A stretch of 64,000 nt of DNA, from NCBI GenBank assembly GCA_039931065.1, contig JBDTSP010000001.1, positions 496,001 through 560,000 on the forward strand. The letters are read 5' to 3'. Source of the DNA: CADEED01 sp039931065 (lineage in GTDB: Bacteria; Pseudomonadota; Gammaproteobacteria; Steroidobacterales; Steroidobacteraceae). Position 1 is the stretch's first letter. Each line of letters starts with the position of its first letter. Below the pieces are notes generated by a model, which was given only the letters and a program-made list of their open reading frames with translations, did not search any database and was not told the DNA's origin. This document shows positions 29,244 to 38,173 of the stretch, in pieces. A program made the translations under genes and the position numbers.

Positions 29244-29633
29244 TCATTGCGTTTTACCGGAGCGCAGCGCGGCGGTCAGGCTGGCCAGCTGCAACTCGAC
29301 CCGCTTGATTTCACGCAAGATGACAACTTTCTGCAACTCCATCCAAAACCACAGCTTGATCATTCCCAGTGCAATGAATGCAAGGATGGTGCCGACCCCC
29401 CATCGCTGCATGCTGCGTAAATCCGTTTGGACTAGGAATTGCCAGCCGCACACGACGGCGAGGGCAAACAAGGCAAAGGCGAGCAGCCACGCAAAGGCGT
29501 TCAGCCAACGCGTGTGGCCTCGAAACATGGCGGTGATGTCTCGATAGAGGGAGCCATCAGCATTCATCTGCGCCAGGAACGCCTGATCCTCAGATGACAA
29601 GGCCTTCTGAATTCGTTCATCGATGCTTTCCAT
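29244..29633 (-). CDS. Small membrane protein (DUF6768-like) paired with an ECF sigma factor
   Basis: The ATG at 29633 (MESIDERIQKALSSEDQAFL) sits one base after the upstream sigma-factor stop and is preceded by TTGGAGA. The 129-residue product has an acidic N-terminal helix, then two membrane segments: WLNAFAWLLAFALFALAVVC near residue 42 and GTILAFIALGMIKLWFWM near 80. The layout (IDxxIxxALSxEDxxFL then two helices) matches small membrane proteins commonly encoded after ECF sigma genes. An anti-sigma role is likely but inferred. Confidence 0.7.
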   Translation of the reverse strand: MESIDERIQKALSSEDQAFLAQMNADGSLYRDITAMFRGHTRWLNAFAWLLAFALFALAVVCGWQFLVQTDLRSMQRWGVGTILAFIALGMIKLWFWMELQKVVILREIKRVELQLASLTAALRSGKTQ

Positions 29634-29634
29634 T

Positions 29635-30183
29635 TCATTCTCCAAGTTGGTTCTTGAGTGATTCACGGGCGTGATGCAGTCGAGATTTCACAGTCCCGGC
29701 AGGCAGCGCCAGAATCGATGCGATGTCGTCGATGCTCAGGTCTTCTCCGTAGAACAGGTGCACGACGTCGCGCTGTTCCTGACTCAATCGCCCGATCGCC
29801 GTTGTGAGGCCCGAATTTTCAAGCGGCTCGGCGGGACGCTGATTGCCGGCGGCCGCAATCGCGGACTCCTGTTCGACGCACGAGATCAACCGCCGCTGTC
29901 GTTGAGCATGTCGAATGCCATCGATGCTTTTCCTGTGCGCAATGCTGTAGAGCCATGCGGGAAATTGCGCAGGGTCGTCGAGTCGCTTCAGCCCTCGAAT
30001 CACCCCTATCCATGTTTCCTGAACGACGTCGCGTGCGGGTTCCGGACGGCCCAATACACGCGTGGCATATCGGAGGAGTTTCGGAGTCCAACGACGTACA
30101 AGTTGGTCGAACCCATCGCGCGATCCGCCCCGAATGAGCGCGATCAGATACCCGTCCATCGCACGTTCTGTCTGGTCGTCCAT
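29635..30183 (-). CDS. ECF-family RNA polymerase sigma factor, 182 aa
   Basis: This is a second group 4 sigma factor, not closely similar to the one at 18 kb. Region 2 shows LVRRWTPKLLRYATRVLGRP and DVVQETWIGVIRGLKRLDDP. Region 4 has LSQEQRDVVHLFYGEDLSID and IASILALPAGTVKSRLHHAR. The pattern ARDVVQETWIGVIRGLxRL with a following small membrane protein belongs to a common proteobacterial ECF subgroup with membrane-bound partners. It is convergent with the kdp operon. Confidence 0.92.
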   Translation of the reverse strand: MDDQTERAMDGYLIALIRGGSRDGFDQLVRRWTPKLLRYATRVLGRPEPARDVVQETWIGVIRGLKRLDDPAQFPAWLYSIAHRKSIDGIRHAQRQRRLISCVEQESAIAAAGNQRPAEPLENSGLTTAIGRLSQEQRDVVHLFYGEDLSIDDIASILALPAGTVKSRLHHARESLKNQLGE

Positions 30184-30439
30184 CGATTGCAGTGCCTCTC
30201 CTGTTACTAAGGTCGCTCGAAACAGGCAGGGGGTTCAAATCGGGTCGCTTCTGAGGTGGTGGCAGCCTTCGAGCCGCTTGCGGCATCTCAGTTGCAGATG
30301 GGTATCCGCCTCGTGGGCGCGCGCCAGGCGCATGAGCGGCGCAGCGAACTCCGCGGCAACTTTCTCGAACAATGCATCAAGGCCGTCTACATCCGGGTCA
30401 GCGGTGGGCGCAAACGGATTCTGTCTTGGTGACGAAAGG

Positions 30440-30928
30440 TTGCAACGCGACTTTGCGAAAGCACTGTTGAAAGTGGCTCGTGACGGAGTGCGATCCAAAT
30501 CATCGGAAGAGGACTCCTACCCGGCCTTAGTTGAAGCAGTCGCCGCCGAAATCTTGCAACATAAAGCAGGCAGGTCCCGCTTTGCTTCGATCGATCATCC
30601 TTTCGCAAAAGTCGCCACTGGCGCAGGTGAAGGTGACGAGTTCTGGCGCGACGTCGAGAATGCGCTCGATCTTCATCTGCTGATGTGTGACGAGGGCAAA
30701 GCGGCCGGGATCTATCGGCTGATGAACTACCCCGCGGTTGGTTTCGCGATGTTTCCGGTCTCCGTACTCGTTTCGATGAAGTTCGCCGGAACAGATCTCT
30801 CATCAGAACTTCCCTCCACCCATCCGTTACTACAATTGTCGACCACACGGCCGCCCGAGCGCCTGTCGTTTGATTGGGCGAGCGATCCAACGTTGCAGTT
30901 CATGCTCAAGGAATCAGCCTTCGGTTGA
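30440..30928 (+). CDS. Hypothetical protein, start uncertain
   Basis: From about 30440 the frame reads like a real soluble protein (GDERLQRDFAKALLKVARDG to WASDPTLQFMLKESAFG, about 160 aa). No good start codon or ribosome site is visible, and the frame continues open upstream without protein-like character, so the 5' end may be lost. I do not recognise the family. A competing minus-strand frame overlaps its first 60 bases. Confidence 0.4.
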   Translation: MQRDFAKALLKVARDGVRSKSSEEDSYPALVEAVAAEILQHKAGRSRFASIDHPFAKVATGAGEGDEFWRDVENALDLHLLMCDEGKAAGIYRLMNYPAVGFAMFPVSVLVSMKFAGTDLSSELPSTHPLLQLSTTRPPERLSFDWASDPTLQFMLKESAFG

Positions 30929-31352
30929 TTTCCACCGCGAGCCCACCGGCCGGCGACGCGACGCACGATCAAAGCCGTAACCATGTGAAATGGCTAAAAT
31001 GAAAGCGCTGGCTTCATCGAGGCCGGCGTGTAGCGAGGCGCTCCGCGTCATTCCGCCAAGAAGTATCCATTTTTCGATGCGTAAAGTTCGAGTCGTGACG
31101 TGCGGACGGAAAAGCTCGGGATGGAGCAACATCAAGAGCGGGGGTTTTAACATGGCGGCAAGTCTTTCGACCTATACGCTGTTCAGGGCCATAGGGATGT
31201 CCGGTAGATCAGTTCGTGCGGGGGTTTTTAATTCCGACGCAGCGGCCGCAGGCGCCACTACTGGCCTTCTTATCGATTCCGTTACTTTCATCAGTCCCGA
31301 CTTTGCGCCACTTGAGACATCGTGCGGGAAGCCTTAGAAGGTATGCAATTGC
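30929..31352. other. Gap with no supported gene
   Basis: A 115-codon plus-strand frame (30990-31337) exists but is low-complexity, has no clear family features and poor codon bias; I do not call it. No RNA gene or strong hairpin seen. Confidence 0.4.
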
Positions 31353-31589
31353 ATGACGCAATTTACTTACAATGCCCATAGTTTTCTCGCGGGAATTTTC
31401 GTGCTCGCGATCCTTTTCAGTACTGCCAACTACTACTTCGATTTCGGCTTCTTCGGTCGCGGCGCGAAGGGCGTTGTCTTAGCGGTTCTCGGTCTCTTTA
31501 TTGTCTATGGCTATTTCTTTTCGCCTACCCGTGACGAAATGCGTGAGCAGAAGAATGCCGGGAAACCGGCGAACACTCGGCAAGACTAG
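31353..31589 (+). CDS. Small membrane protein, 78 aa
   Basis: The product begins MTQFTYNAHSFLAGIFVLAI and has two hydrophobic segments (about 9-26 and 38-55) with a charged C-terminal tail (RDEMREQKNAGKPANTRQD). It looks like a genuine two-helix membrane protein, but I recognise no family. No neighbour suggests a role. The gene is in an AT-richer island. Confidence 0.5.
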   Translation: MTQFTYNAHSFLAGIFVLAILFSTANYYFDFGFFGRGAKGVVLAVLGLFIVYGYFFSPTRDEMREQKNAGKPANTRQD

Positions 31590-32016
31590 ATAGGTTGACG
31601 CCAGCGCGCCCTGAACTCGACGATCGCGACCCAATCACTGACGAGCTTCAGAGCCGAAATTGCATCAGTCCCTGTTAGAGAAACAGGGCTGCTATGGCAG
31701 CCGGCGGAACGGTTCGATCTGCGCCAGAGCCAGATCACGCGGTGGGAGCAGGTCAGCCGCAGGAGGAATGCTTGCATCGTGATCTGCTATGACCGAGTTG
31801 GCGACTTATGTTGACGCGCTACTCGAGAGTGAGAGTCAAATGACCGTAATCTTTATGACTGTGCGATATCACCATCGAGCTGATTGCAGGCGTTGCGGCT
31901 GGCGATCTGTTTGTCGATTTCCCGTACGGTCGCAGGCGATCAATTCCGATAGACCGAGCCGAAGCGGTCGGCTATAGGTGCAATCGATATGATCTCCGCG
32001 AAACCAGGATCAGCCG
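31590..32016. other. Gap with no supported gene
   Basis: Only short frames without homology. A 7-bp inverted repeat CCCTGTT-AGAGA-AACAGGG lies at 31670-31688. Its CTGT-ACAG core has seven bases between half-sites, one short of a LexA box. No gene called. Confidence 0.4.
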
Positions 32017-32457
32017 ATGGCACGCGAACCGAACCTGTTGGAACAAAAAGTCGCCGAAGTGGAAGAGAGCGCGACGCAGCTCCGGCGATCGGCCGACGCC
32101 GTCGAGGTGAGTGCGGATCGAAACACGGAACTGGCGGCGACTCGAACTTTGCTGGCTGCGGAGCGCACCTACGCCGCCTGGGTACGCACGGCGCTGGCTG
32201 CACTGGCCACCGGCGTCGGAGCCAAAGCACTCTTGTCCGGTGTTGTCCCTTCCTGGTTTGCAGGAATCAGCGCTTCGGTCTTGATCCTTTTCAGCGGGTT
32301 CTGCCTGATCGCCGCCGTGTGTCGGGGCCTGGATGCCGGAGTGCCGCCACCATTGCCGGGGGTGCGTCGAATTCCTTTCTGGGTGTTGGTTGTGACGAAC
32401 GGATTTCTGGTTCTCGTTGCTCTATTCGCGCTGGTCGGGATCTGGGTCATGAAGTAA
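32017..32457 (+). CDS. DUF202-family membrane protein, 146 aa
   Basis: The N-terminal 40 residues form a charged, probably coiled helix (LEQKVAEVEESATQLRRSAD). They are followed by the DUF202 block RTLLAAERTYAAWVRTALAALATGVGA and two further membrane helices (about 84-103 and 120-142). DUF202/YidH proteins are inner-membrane proteins of unknown function. The N-terminal coil is longer than usual for the family. Confidence 0.78.
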   Translation: MAREPNLLEQKVAEVEESATQLRRSADAVEVSADRNTELAATRTLLAAERTYAAWVRTALAALATGVGAKALLSGVVPSWFAGISASVLILFSGFCLIAAVCRGLDAGVPPPLPGVRRIPFWVLVVTNGFLVLVALFALVGIWVMK

Positions 32458-32560
32458 CGCGCAGAGTCTTGCGCCAGTACAAACTTGAGTGTCGTTGAGG
32501 ATCGCTCCTGCGAAGTGCACCGCATGGCAACGGTCGAAGACACGATCATATTTCCGACAT

Positions 32561-32998
32561 CTACGGACTCGTGACGACCTCCACTTCCAGAGTGCGATTT
32601 CCACGCAGCGAATTCGAAATGAGGCAGCCATGCTCCGCACGTTCCAGCAGGGCACGGGCCTTGGCAGTATCTGCGTCAGGCGGCACTTGCAGCGTTGCGA
32701 GCGTCGTATAGCGAGTGAACTGCGAAATTCCGTCGACGCGTTCGAGCACGCCTTCGACTCGGCACTCAAGCTTCAGCCACTCCAGTTTCGAGGCGCGGCT
32801 GACAGCGCGGAATGTCAGGATGAAGCAGTCCGCCACCGCCGCGCAGAGCAGACTCTCGGGCGACCAGATCCCGCCGGGTCCATCGAACTCTGGAGGTGGA
32901 GCCGTCTCGAGATTGGGCAACTGCGGCGAGGAGACGATGACACTGCCTGCGGGTGCTCCCGAGGCGGAAGCACGGTAGAGGTGCGGATAGGGATGCAA
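32561..32998 (-). CDS. OsmC-family peroxiredoxin-like protein, 145 aa
   Basis: OsmC/Ohr proteins reduce organic hydroperoxides using two cysteines. Here the first sits in CAAVADCFILTFRAVSR and the second in RAEHGCLISNSLRG near residue 125, the expected spacing. The middle carries the beta-strand EWLKLECRVEGVLER. It has the short N-terminus of the general OsmC group rather than Ohr. AAGGAG lies 11 bases before the ATG. Confidence 0.82.
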   Translation of the reverse strand: MHPYPHLYRASASGAPAGSVIVSSPQLPNLETAPPPEFDGPGGIWSPESLLCAAVADCFILTFRAVSRASKLEWLKLECRVEGVLERVDGISQFTRYTTLATLQVPPDADTAKARALLERAEHGCLISNSLRGNRTLEVEVVTSP

Positions 32999-33030
32999 AG
33001 CGAATCTCCTTGAGGTGGACTTCCAAGACT

Positions 33031-33126
33031 TTAGTGGACGCCTCGCCGCCTGGTTTTGAGGACCAACTCAAACTGCTCGGGGCTCAAGCCACCAAGATGA
33101 CTGTGGCGGCGCATTCGATTGTAGAG
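33031..33126 (-). mobile_element. IS3-family transposase remnant 1 (C-terminus only)
   Basis: Minus-strand frame LYNRMRRHSHLGGLSPEQFE followed by LVLKTRRRGVH and a stop at 33031. YNRxRRHSHLGGxSPExFE is the conserved C-terminus of IS3-family OrfB. Only about 30 codons survive. Confidence 0.75.
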
Positions 33127-33200
33127 CCGACCTGACACCCGATTTAGTCCCGCCCGGACTTAGAGTCTGCGGTTGAAGATACTCCGTCTTTCCGTCTCGC

Positions 33201-33305
33201 TTAACATTCTTCGGCGAACTCCTCGGGCGTCACGTCGCCGAGCGAGCTGTGAGTGCGCTCGGTGTTGTACTCGATACGCCAGCTTTCGATGACCCGTCGG
33301 GCCTG
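33201..33305 (-). mobile_element. IS3-family transposase remnant 2 (C-terminus only)
   Basis: Minus-strand frame QARRVIESWRIEYNTERTHS then SLGDVTPEEFAEEC and stop. This is the C-terminus of a different IS3-subgroup OrfB (WRxxYNxxRPHSSLG signature). Its 5' side abuts the broken GST gene at about 33306, which suggests that IS insertion and later deletion destroyed that GST. Confidence 0.75.
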
Positions 33306-33309
33306 GCTT

Positions 33310-33564
33310 GGGGAAAAAGGCGACAAAGCTGCCGCACAACGAGGCCGAGAACACCTGAAGCATCTCCTGCAGATACTTGAGGACGGGCTGAGCAAGAGCT
33401 TTCTCGTCGATGACACTCCAACGATCGCAGATCTGTCACTCGCATCTTGCGTATATCAGCTCACGTTCGCGGGCATTCAGCAGCAGTCACCGAAGGCCCA
33501 ACAGTGGTTCAGGCGTGTGAGTCAGCTCAAGGGATTTCAGGCTTCACTGCCCAAGCAAGCCTAG
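33310..33564 (+). pseudogene. Glutathione S-transferase, C-terminal fragment
   Basis: The frame REHLKHLLQILEDGLSKSFL then VDDTPTIADLSLASCVYQLT is a typical alpha-helical GST C-terminal domain, ending GFQASLPKQA. The thioredoxin-like N-terminal domain is missing and the sequence 5' of it is IS3 remnant. It has no start codon of its own in a sensible place. It is a decayed paralogue or an unrelated GST, distinct from the intact GST at 34634. Confidence 0.75.
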
Positions 33565-33595
33565 AATCGCCGTCTCGCGTAAAGGGCGACGCTCC

Positions 33596-34516
33596 TCATT
33601 CGCCGTTTGCAGCACGGAAACGGCCAGGCGGCGTGCTGTACTGTCTCTGAAATGCTTTGGAGAATGCCGCGCTCGATTCGTATCCGACGGCGGCAGCAAT
33701 GTCGCCGAGCGGGCGCTGCCGATCCCGCAGCATCTTCACCGCGATGAACATTCGCCATCGAGTGAGGTAGGCGAGGGGGGTCTCTCCGACAAACTCGAGG
33801 AAGCGTTTCGCGAACCCGGCGCGCGATTGGGCGGCTGCCCGCGCAAGGCTCGCAACCGTCCAGTCGTCCGCAGGGCGCTCATGCATGAGTGAGAGCGCCT
33901 TCGCGATACGCGCATCACGCAGCGCCCCGAACCAGCCGCCGTCGCGCAGCGGTTGTTCCTCTAGCCAGGCGCGCACGACGTACACGAGCAGGCTATCTAC
34001 CAGGCGCGGCAATATGAGCTCCTTGCCGTTGCCTCCGTGGCGCGCCTCTAGGCGCAGCAGCTGCTGCAACAACTGCAGCTGGGGATGCCTTTCGGCTTCG
34101 CGCGCCCTGACGTGAATGAATCTCGGCAGAATCGACAGCAATGGATGCGGCCCAACCTGCTCGAATCGGTACTTGGCACAAAACACTGCTGTGGTATCGC
34201 GACAACCCTCGGGCAACTTTGAGAGGCGACGCTTCATCTGTTCGTTGACCGTGAGAAACGGTTTGGCGCGATGCCTTGGGGTGTCGCCAAGCGAGTGCGC
34301 CGCGCCGCCCGGCAGCAAAACGATGTCGCCATCGGCGAGCAAGGCCGCCGACCGGTCTCCCCGCAGCTTTATCCAGCAACTGCCACGCTGTACGACATGC
34401 ACGATTGCCGCTGACGGAATGTCGATTTCGACTCCCCAGGGAATGAGGTACTCGTTCTGGCCGACCACGACCGAGCCGAGTCTTGCCGCGGCGAGTACGT
34501 CCGACAATACATCCAC
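33596..34516 (-). CDS. AraC-family transcriptional regulator (cupin_6 type)
   Basis: The 306-aa protein has an N-terminal cupin-like ligand domain (IDIPSAAIVHVVQRGSCWIK, LLADGDIVLLPGGAAHSL) and a C-terminal AraC double helix-turn-helix: DDWTVASLARAAAQSRAGFA and DIAAAVGYESSAAFSKAFQR. Members of this group often sit next to oxidoreductase or detoxification genes. It is divergent from the intact GST at 34634 across a 117-base gap, so that gene is the most likely target. No effector can be inferred. Confidence 0.88.
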   Translation of the reverse strand: MDVLSDVLAAARLGSVVVGQNEYLIPWGVEIDIPSAAIVHVVQRGSCWIKLRGDRSAALLADGDIVLLPGGAAHSLGDTPRHRAKPFLTVNEQMKRRLSKLPEGCRDTTAVFCAKYRFEQVGPHPLLSILPRFIHVRAREAERHPQLQLLQQLLRLEARHGGNGKELILPRLVDSLLVYVVRAWLEEQPLRDGGWFGALRDARIAKALSLMHERPADDWTVASLARAAAQSRAGFAKRFLEFVGETPLAYLTRWRMFIAVKMLRDRQRPLGDIAAAVGYESSAAFSKAFQRQYSTPPGRFRAANGE

Positions 34517-34633
34517 GTGGCTTTCTCCTGGTCTTAAGCGTTTGGACTCTGAGACATGAAATCGAGACTGAAGCGCTCTTGGCGCTCGGTCGGTGCGCCC
34601 TAGGCTAGCGCATAAGAACTCGAGGAGAAACCA

Positions 34634-35275
34634 ATGATCGAACTATTCACACACGGCACAGCCAATGGACACAAAATCGCGATTGCGCTCGAAGAGTTAG
34701 GGCTCGCTTACCAGGTCAAGGCCGTGAACGTTTTCGTCGGCGAAGGTCAGGTGCCCTGGTTCTTGCAGATCAGTCCGGCTGGAAAAATCCCCGCGATTCG
34801 CGACACCGAAAATGGTCAGACGGTTTTCGAGTCGAACGCGATTCTGCTCTATCTGGCCGAGAAGACCGGCAAGCTGTTTCCCGCTGAACCTGAAGATCGC
34901 TCACGCGCCATGCAGCTGATGTTCCTACAGGCATCGCTGGTGGGACCGATGTTTGGCCAACGTGCCCACTTCAATTACTTTGCACCGGAGACGGTGCCGT
35001 ACGGAATCCGACGGTATGACGAGCAGGGTGAAATCGTCTACGAAGTGGTGGATCGACTTTTGCGAAGCCGAGCCTATTTTCTCGGCGACGGCTATTCGAT
35101 CGTGGATATCGCGTTCTTCCCGTGGATGAGCGCCATGGTAAAACTCGAATTTCCGTTCGAGAAACACGCTGCTCTCAATTCGTGGTACGAGCGCGTTGCT
35201 GCAAGACCCGCAACGATAAAGGGGCTCGGAGTTCCAACTGGCATCCAGAACTTGCCGCCAAGAAAGCAGCTCTGA
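34634..35275 (+). CDS. Glutathione S-transferase (GstN/YfcG-like), 213 aa
   Basis: This is a cytosolic GSH-dependent transferase or disulfide reductase. The thioredoxin-fold half has THGTANGHKIAIALEELGL, SPAGKIPAI (cis-Pro loop) and the SNAILLYLAEKTGKLFP glutathione-binding segment. The helical half has the FLGDGYSIVDIAFFPW N-capping box. THGTxNGxKxxIxLEE and the lack of a classical Tyr resemble the YfcG/YghU Nu-class group (disulfide-bond reductases). The ribosome site GAGGAG precedes the ATG. It is divergent from an AraC regulator. Confidence 0.88.
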   Translation: MIELFTHGTANGHKIAIALEELGLAYQVKAVNVFVGEGQVPWFLQISPAGKIPAIRDTENGQTVFESNAILLYLAEKTGKLFPAEPEDRSRAMQLMFLQASLVGPMFGQRAHFNYFAPETVPYGIRRYDEQGEIVYEVVDRLLRSRAYFLGDGYSIVDIAFFPWMSAMVKLEFPFEKHAALNSWYERVAARPATIKGLGVPTGIQNLPPRKQL

Positions 35276-35404
35276 TGCCGGCGACTCCGCAGTCTGCGAG
35301 GACTGGGGTCGACGATCTGCAATAGCCTGCTTGCCCCGCAGGCTGGCAAGGTTGGGATCTCCGAGTTCAGGTCAGATTGAGCGTATTTCCTCAAGGAGGA
35401 TTGA

Positions 35405-36010
35405 ATGAGCACGACGATTCTGAGTGCCGACGGCAAGGCGCGATGCCGCTGGTGCTTCGTGGCTCCCGAGTTTCTGGACTACCACGACACCGAGTGGGGT
35501 TTCCCGGTCGCTGATGATCGCCGCCTATTCGAGAAGCTGAGCCTGGAAGGTTTTCAGTCGGGGCTCAGCTGGCGCACGATTCTCGCGAAGCGACACCATT
35601 TCCGTGCGGCCTTTTGCGAATTCGACTTTGATAAGGTGGCTCGGTTCACGCCGCGCGACACAGCGCGACTGCTCAAGGACGAGAGAATCGTACGGCACCG
35701 CGGCAAGATCGAGGCGGTAATTAACAATGCGCGCCGCGCACGCGAGATAGTGAAGCGCGAAGGCTCATTGGCGGAGTTCATCTGGCGGTATGAGCCCAGC
35801 GCAAAGAAAGCCGCAAAGCCGCAGTCGGTGTCTATCTCAGCGGAATCGCTCGCGCTGTCGAAGGAACTCAAGAAGCAAGGCTGGAAGTTCGTCGGACCAA
35901 CTACGGTGTATGCCTTTATGCAGGCGATGGGCTTGGTCAACGATCACGTTCATGAGTGCGTGATCAGACAGCGAGTCTCGCGAGCACGTTTGAGATTCGA
36001 CCGGCCTTAG
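35405..36010 (+). CDS. tag: DNA-3-methyladenine glycosylase I
   Basis: TAG removes 3-methyladenine from alkylated DNA. The 201-aa protein has RCRWCFVAPEFLDYHDTEWG near its N-terminus and the C-terminal NDHVHECVIRQ, which together give the Cys/His zinc-snap residues. SLEGFQSGLSWRTIL is the signature recognition block. FVGPTTVYAFMQAMGLVNDH is canonical. CAAGGAGG precedes the ATG by eight bases. It is a monocistronic gene between the GST and repeat copy C. Confidence 0.95.
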   Translation: MSTTILSADGKARCRWCFVAPEFLDYHDTEWGFPVADDRRLFEKLSLEGFQSGLSWRTILAKRHHFRAAFCEFDFDKVARFTPRDTARLLKDERIVRHRGKIEAVINNARRAREIVKREGSLAEFIWRYEPSAKKAAKPQSVSISAESLALSKELKKQGWKFVGPTTVYAFMQAMGLVNDHVHECVIRQRVSRARLRFDRP

Positions 36011-36418
36011 CGCCGCCTGGTTCATGTAGGCGAATACAGGAGGTAGTCGTCGGTCGATTGGCATGCTAAAAAAGATAGGCGGCGGAGCGGTCGAATTGAC
36101 GTTTTCTCGCGAGGTATTTCCTGAGGTATGGATATTCGGTAACTTCGAAAATTTCCTTAGAAACAAGCTCTCCGGGAGCCGATATGAATCCCTCTCTCCC
36201 GCCAATTTCACTGCCGCGCGGATCCCTCACGCAAGGCTAGCTGCAATTCATTTTCGATGGCCGGCCACGGTTAACTTGCACGGCAATGCCGCGAGCCATC
36301 GGGCGTTGCGTCGTCGGAGCAACCTTACACGGAGGAAATCTACCCGTCTGTTCGTCAGCACTTGCGCTCAGAGTGGTGGCGAACATTGTGGCGGGGCTGG
36401 GCGTACAGTCGGCTAACG
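36011..36418. other. Junction region before the Crp-like pair
   Basis: No supported gene. It holds attachment-like repeat C at 36186-36207. AT content is higher between 36060 and 36180. Confidence 0.45.
36186..36207 (+). repeat. Attachment-like repeat, copy C
   Basis: GAATCCCTCTCTC-CCGCCAATT matches the tRNA-Ser 3' end from the T loop through CCA and into the flanking ATT, with one T missing. Same orientation as the tRNA. Confidence 0.6.
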
Positions 36419-37153
36419 ATGAAGAGCACGATCACTCCACTCGACAACCACATTCTCAAAGCGCTCCCGCAGGCGGAGCGCGAGCGATTGTTTCCCCATT
36501 TGAAGTTGATGCCGATGCCGCTGGGAATGGTGTTGTACGAATCCGGCGCGGCGCTGCGTCACATCTACTTCCCTACCAATTCAATCGTCTCACTTCTATA
36601 CGTCATGGAGGATGGCTCTTCAGCGGAGATCGCGGTCGTGGGGAATGAGGGCGCACTCGGCGTATCGCTATTCATGGGCGGCGAAACCACGCCGAGCCGC
36701 GCCATCGTGCAGAGCGCCGGTTTTGCCTACCAACTTACCGGCAAGCGCCTGAAGCTGGAGTTCAACCGCCACGGCGAAATGCTCCACATCTTGCTGCGCT
36801 ACACCCAATCGCTCATCACACAGATGGCGCAAACCGCGGTGTGCAATCGGCATCACTCGCTCGACCAGCAGCTGTGTCGTTGGCTGCTGCTATCGCTCGA
36901 TCGTCTTTCAGGCAATCAATTGGCAATGACTCAGGAACTCATCGCAAACATGCTCGGCGTGCGCCGGGAAGGTGTCACCGAAGCGGCCGGAAAACTGCAG
37001 AAACTGGGCGTCATCCGGTATACGCGCGGCAAGATTAACGTCCTTGACCGGTCGCACCTGGAGCGGCTTTCGTGCGAGTGTTATGCGGTCGTCAAGAAAG
37101 AAAGCGACCGATTGTTGGCGCCGCAACCGCAAGAAGCTGAGGCGGCAGCATAG
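36419..37153 (+). CDS. Crp/Fnr-family regulator, first of a tandem pair
   Basis: The 244-aa protein (start MKSTITPLDNHILKALPQAE) has an N-terminal cyclic-nucleotide-type beta-roll (VLYESGAALRHIYFPTNSIV, EIAVVGNEGALGVSLFMGGE) and a C-terminal winged helix (MTQELIANMLGVRREGVTEA, LGVIRYTRGKINVLDRSHLE). The NEGxxGVxxFMGG motif and the terminal CECY are shared with the next gene. It lacks the usual cAMP-pocket GxLxERxxR pattern, so its ligand is unknown. The family often controls surface or stress functions. Confidence 0.88.
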   Translation: MKSTITPLDNHILKALPQAERERLFPHLKLMPMPLGMVLYESGAALRHIYFPTNSIVSLLYVMEDGSSAEIAVVGNEGALGVSLFMGGETTPSRAIVQSAGFAYQLTGKRLKLEFNRHGEMLHILLRYTQSLITQMAQTAVCNRHHSLDQQLCRWLLLSLDRLSGNQLAMTQELIANMLGVRREGVTEAAGKLQKLGVIRYTRGKINVLDRSHLERLSCECYAVVKKESDRLLAPQPQEAEAAA

Positions 37154-37438
37154 TTGCTGCGATTGTCGAAACCGTGCTTCGTACGATTTGAAGTGCCGAC
37201 ATCCAAATACAAACGTTTTCGGCGTATGTCGTCCCGGTCCTACGGCAGCTACAGTCAAATTCGCATTCGAGCTGGCAGCGCTCATGTAGATAGGGAAACA
37301 CCGGCGTGTCCTGACGCGGCCACTTCCGACGGCTTTCTTAGCTGCAAATGTGTAGGTTTGTCTGACGCCTTTGGCCTGCGACAGCTGGCGCGCCATTGAA
37401 GGGCGGCCGTCAGCGCACATTTCTTTCTGGAGGTCAGG

Positions 37439-38173
37439 ATGAATCCCGCCGCCCAAACCGCTATTCGTCGCATCGAAAAAAACTCACTTCTCGCCGCGCT
37501 TCCATCCGCGGAGCGAGCGCGTTTCTCCGACCATCTCGAACTCGTGCCTCTCGCACTGGGTCAAGTGTTATACGAGTCCGGTGAAACGATGAGCCACGCC
37601 TACTTCCCGACCGACTGCGTTATTTCGCTACTGTACGTCATGAAAAACGGCGAGTCCGCGGAGATCGCCATTGTCGGGAACGAAGGGATGATCGGGGTTG
37701 CTCTCTTCATGGGTGGCGATTCGACCATGAGCCGGGCGATCGTGCAGAACGCGGGTCATGCCTATCGCCTCAAGGCGCAAGTTCTGAAAGACGAGTTCTA
37801 TCGAGGGAATGCCCTGATGCATTCGCTCCTGATATTCGGGTCGGCGCTGATTACGCAAATGGTGCAAACCGCGGCGTGCAATCGTCATCACACTGTGGAT
37901 CAGCAGCTGTGCCGCTGGATGTTACTGAGCCTGGATCGTCTGCCGACAGGTCGGATCAGCATGACCGAAAAACTTATCGCGAACATGCTGGGGCTCGCGA
38001 CCGCACAGGTCTCGAGGGCAACCGGCGCATTGAGCGACGCCGGCTTGATTCGCTACGACGACGGCGAGATCACCGTACTGGACCGCGGAGGCGTTGAACA
38101 GCGCTCCTGCGAGTGTTACGGCGTCGTGAAAACAGAAAGCGATCGGCTATTTGCTCGCCATACGACAAGTTGA
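37439..38173 (+). CDS. Crp/Fnr-family regulator, second of a tandem pair
   Basis: It also has 244 aa and aligns along its whole length with the gene upstream: YFPTDCVISLLYVMKNGESA, EIAIVGNEGMIGVALFMGGD, VQTAACNRHHTVDQQLCRWM, then a winged helix with MTEKLIANMLGLATAQVSRA. The recognition helix differs (LATAQVSRATGALS versus VRREGVTEAAGKLQ), which suggests different DNA targets after duplication. CTGGAGG precedes the ATG. A 285-base gap separates the two copies, so each probably has its own promoter. Confidence 0.88.
   Translation: MNPAAQTAIRRIEKNSLLAALPSAERARFSDHLELVPLALGQVLYESGETMSHAYFPTDCVISLLYVMKNGESAEIAIVGNEGMIGVALFMGGDSTMSRAIVQNAGHAYRLKAQVLKDEFYRGNALMHSLLIFGSALITQMVQTAACNRHHTVDQQLCRWMLLSLDRLPTGRISMTEKLIANMLGLATAQVSRATGALSDAGLIRYDDGEITVLDRGGVEQRSCECYGVVKTESDRLFARHTTS

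Noticed and set aside
30235..30498. 87-codon minus-strand frame (contains DVDGLDALFEKVAAEFAAPL)
   Set aside because: Some protein-like character, but no start signal, and it overlaps an equally plausible plus-strand frame; unresolved without homology search.
30990..31337. 115-codon plus-strand frame
   Set aside because: No domain, signal or ribosome site; translation is low-complexity.
31670..31688. CTGT/ACAG inverted repeat resembling a LexA box
   Set aside because: Half-sites are seven bases apart instead of eight, and no gene with an SOS role follows.
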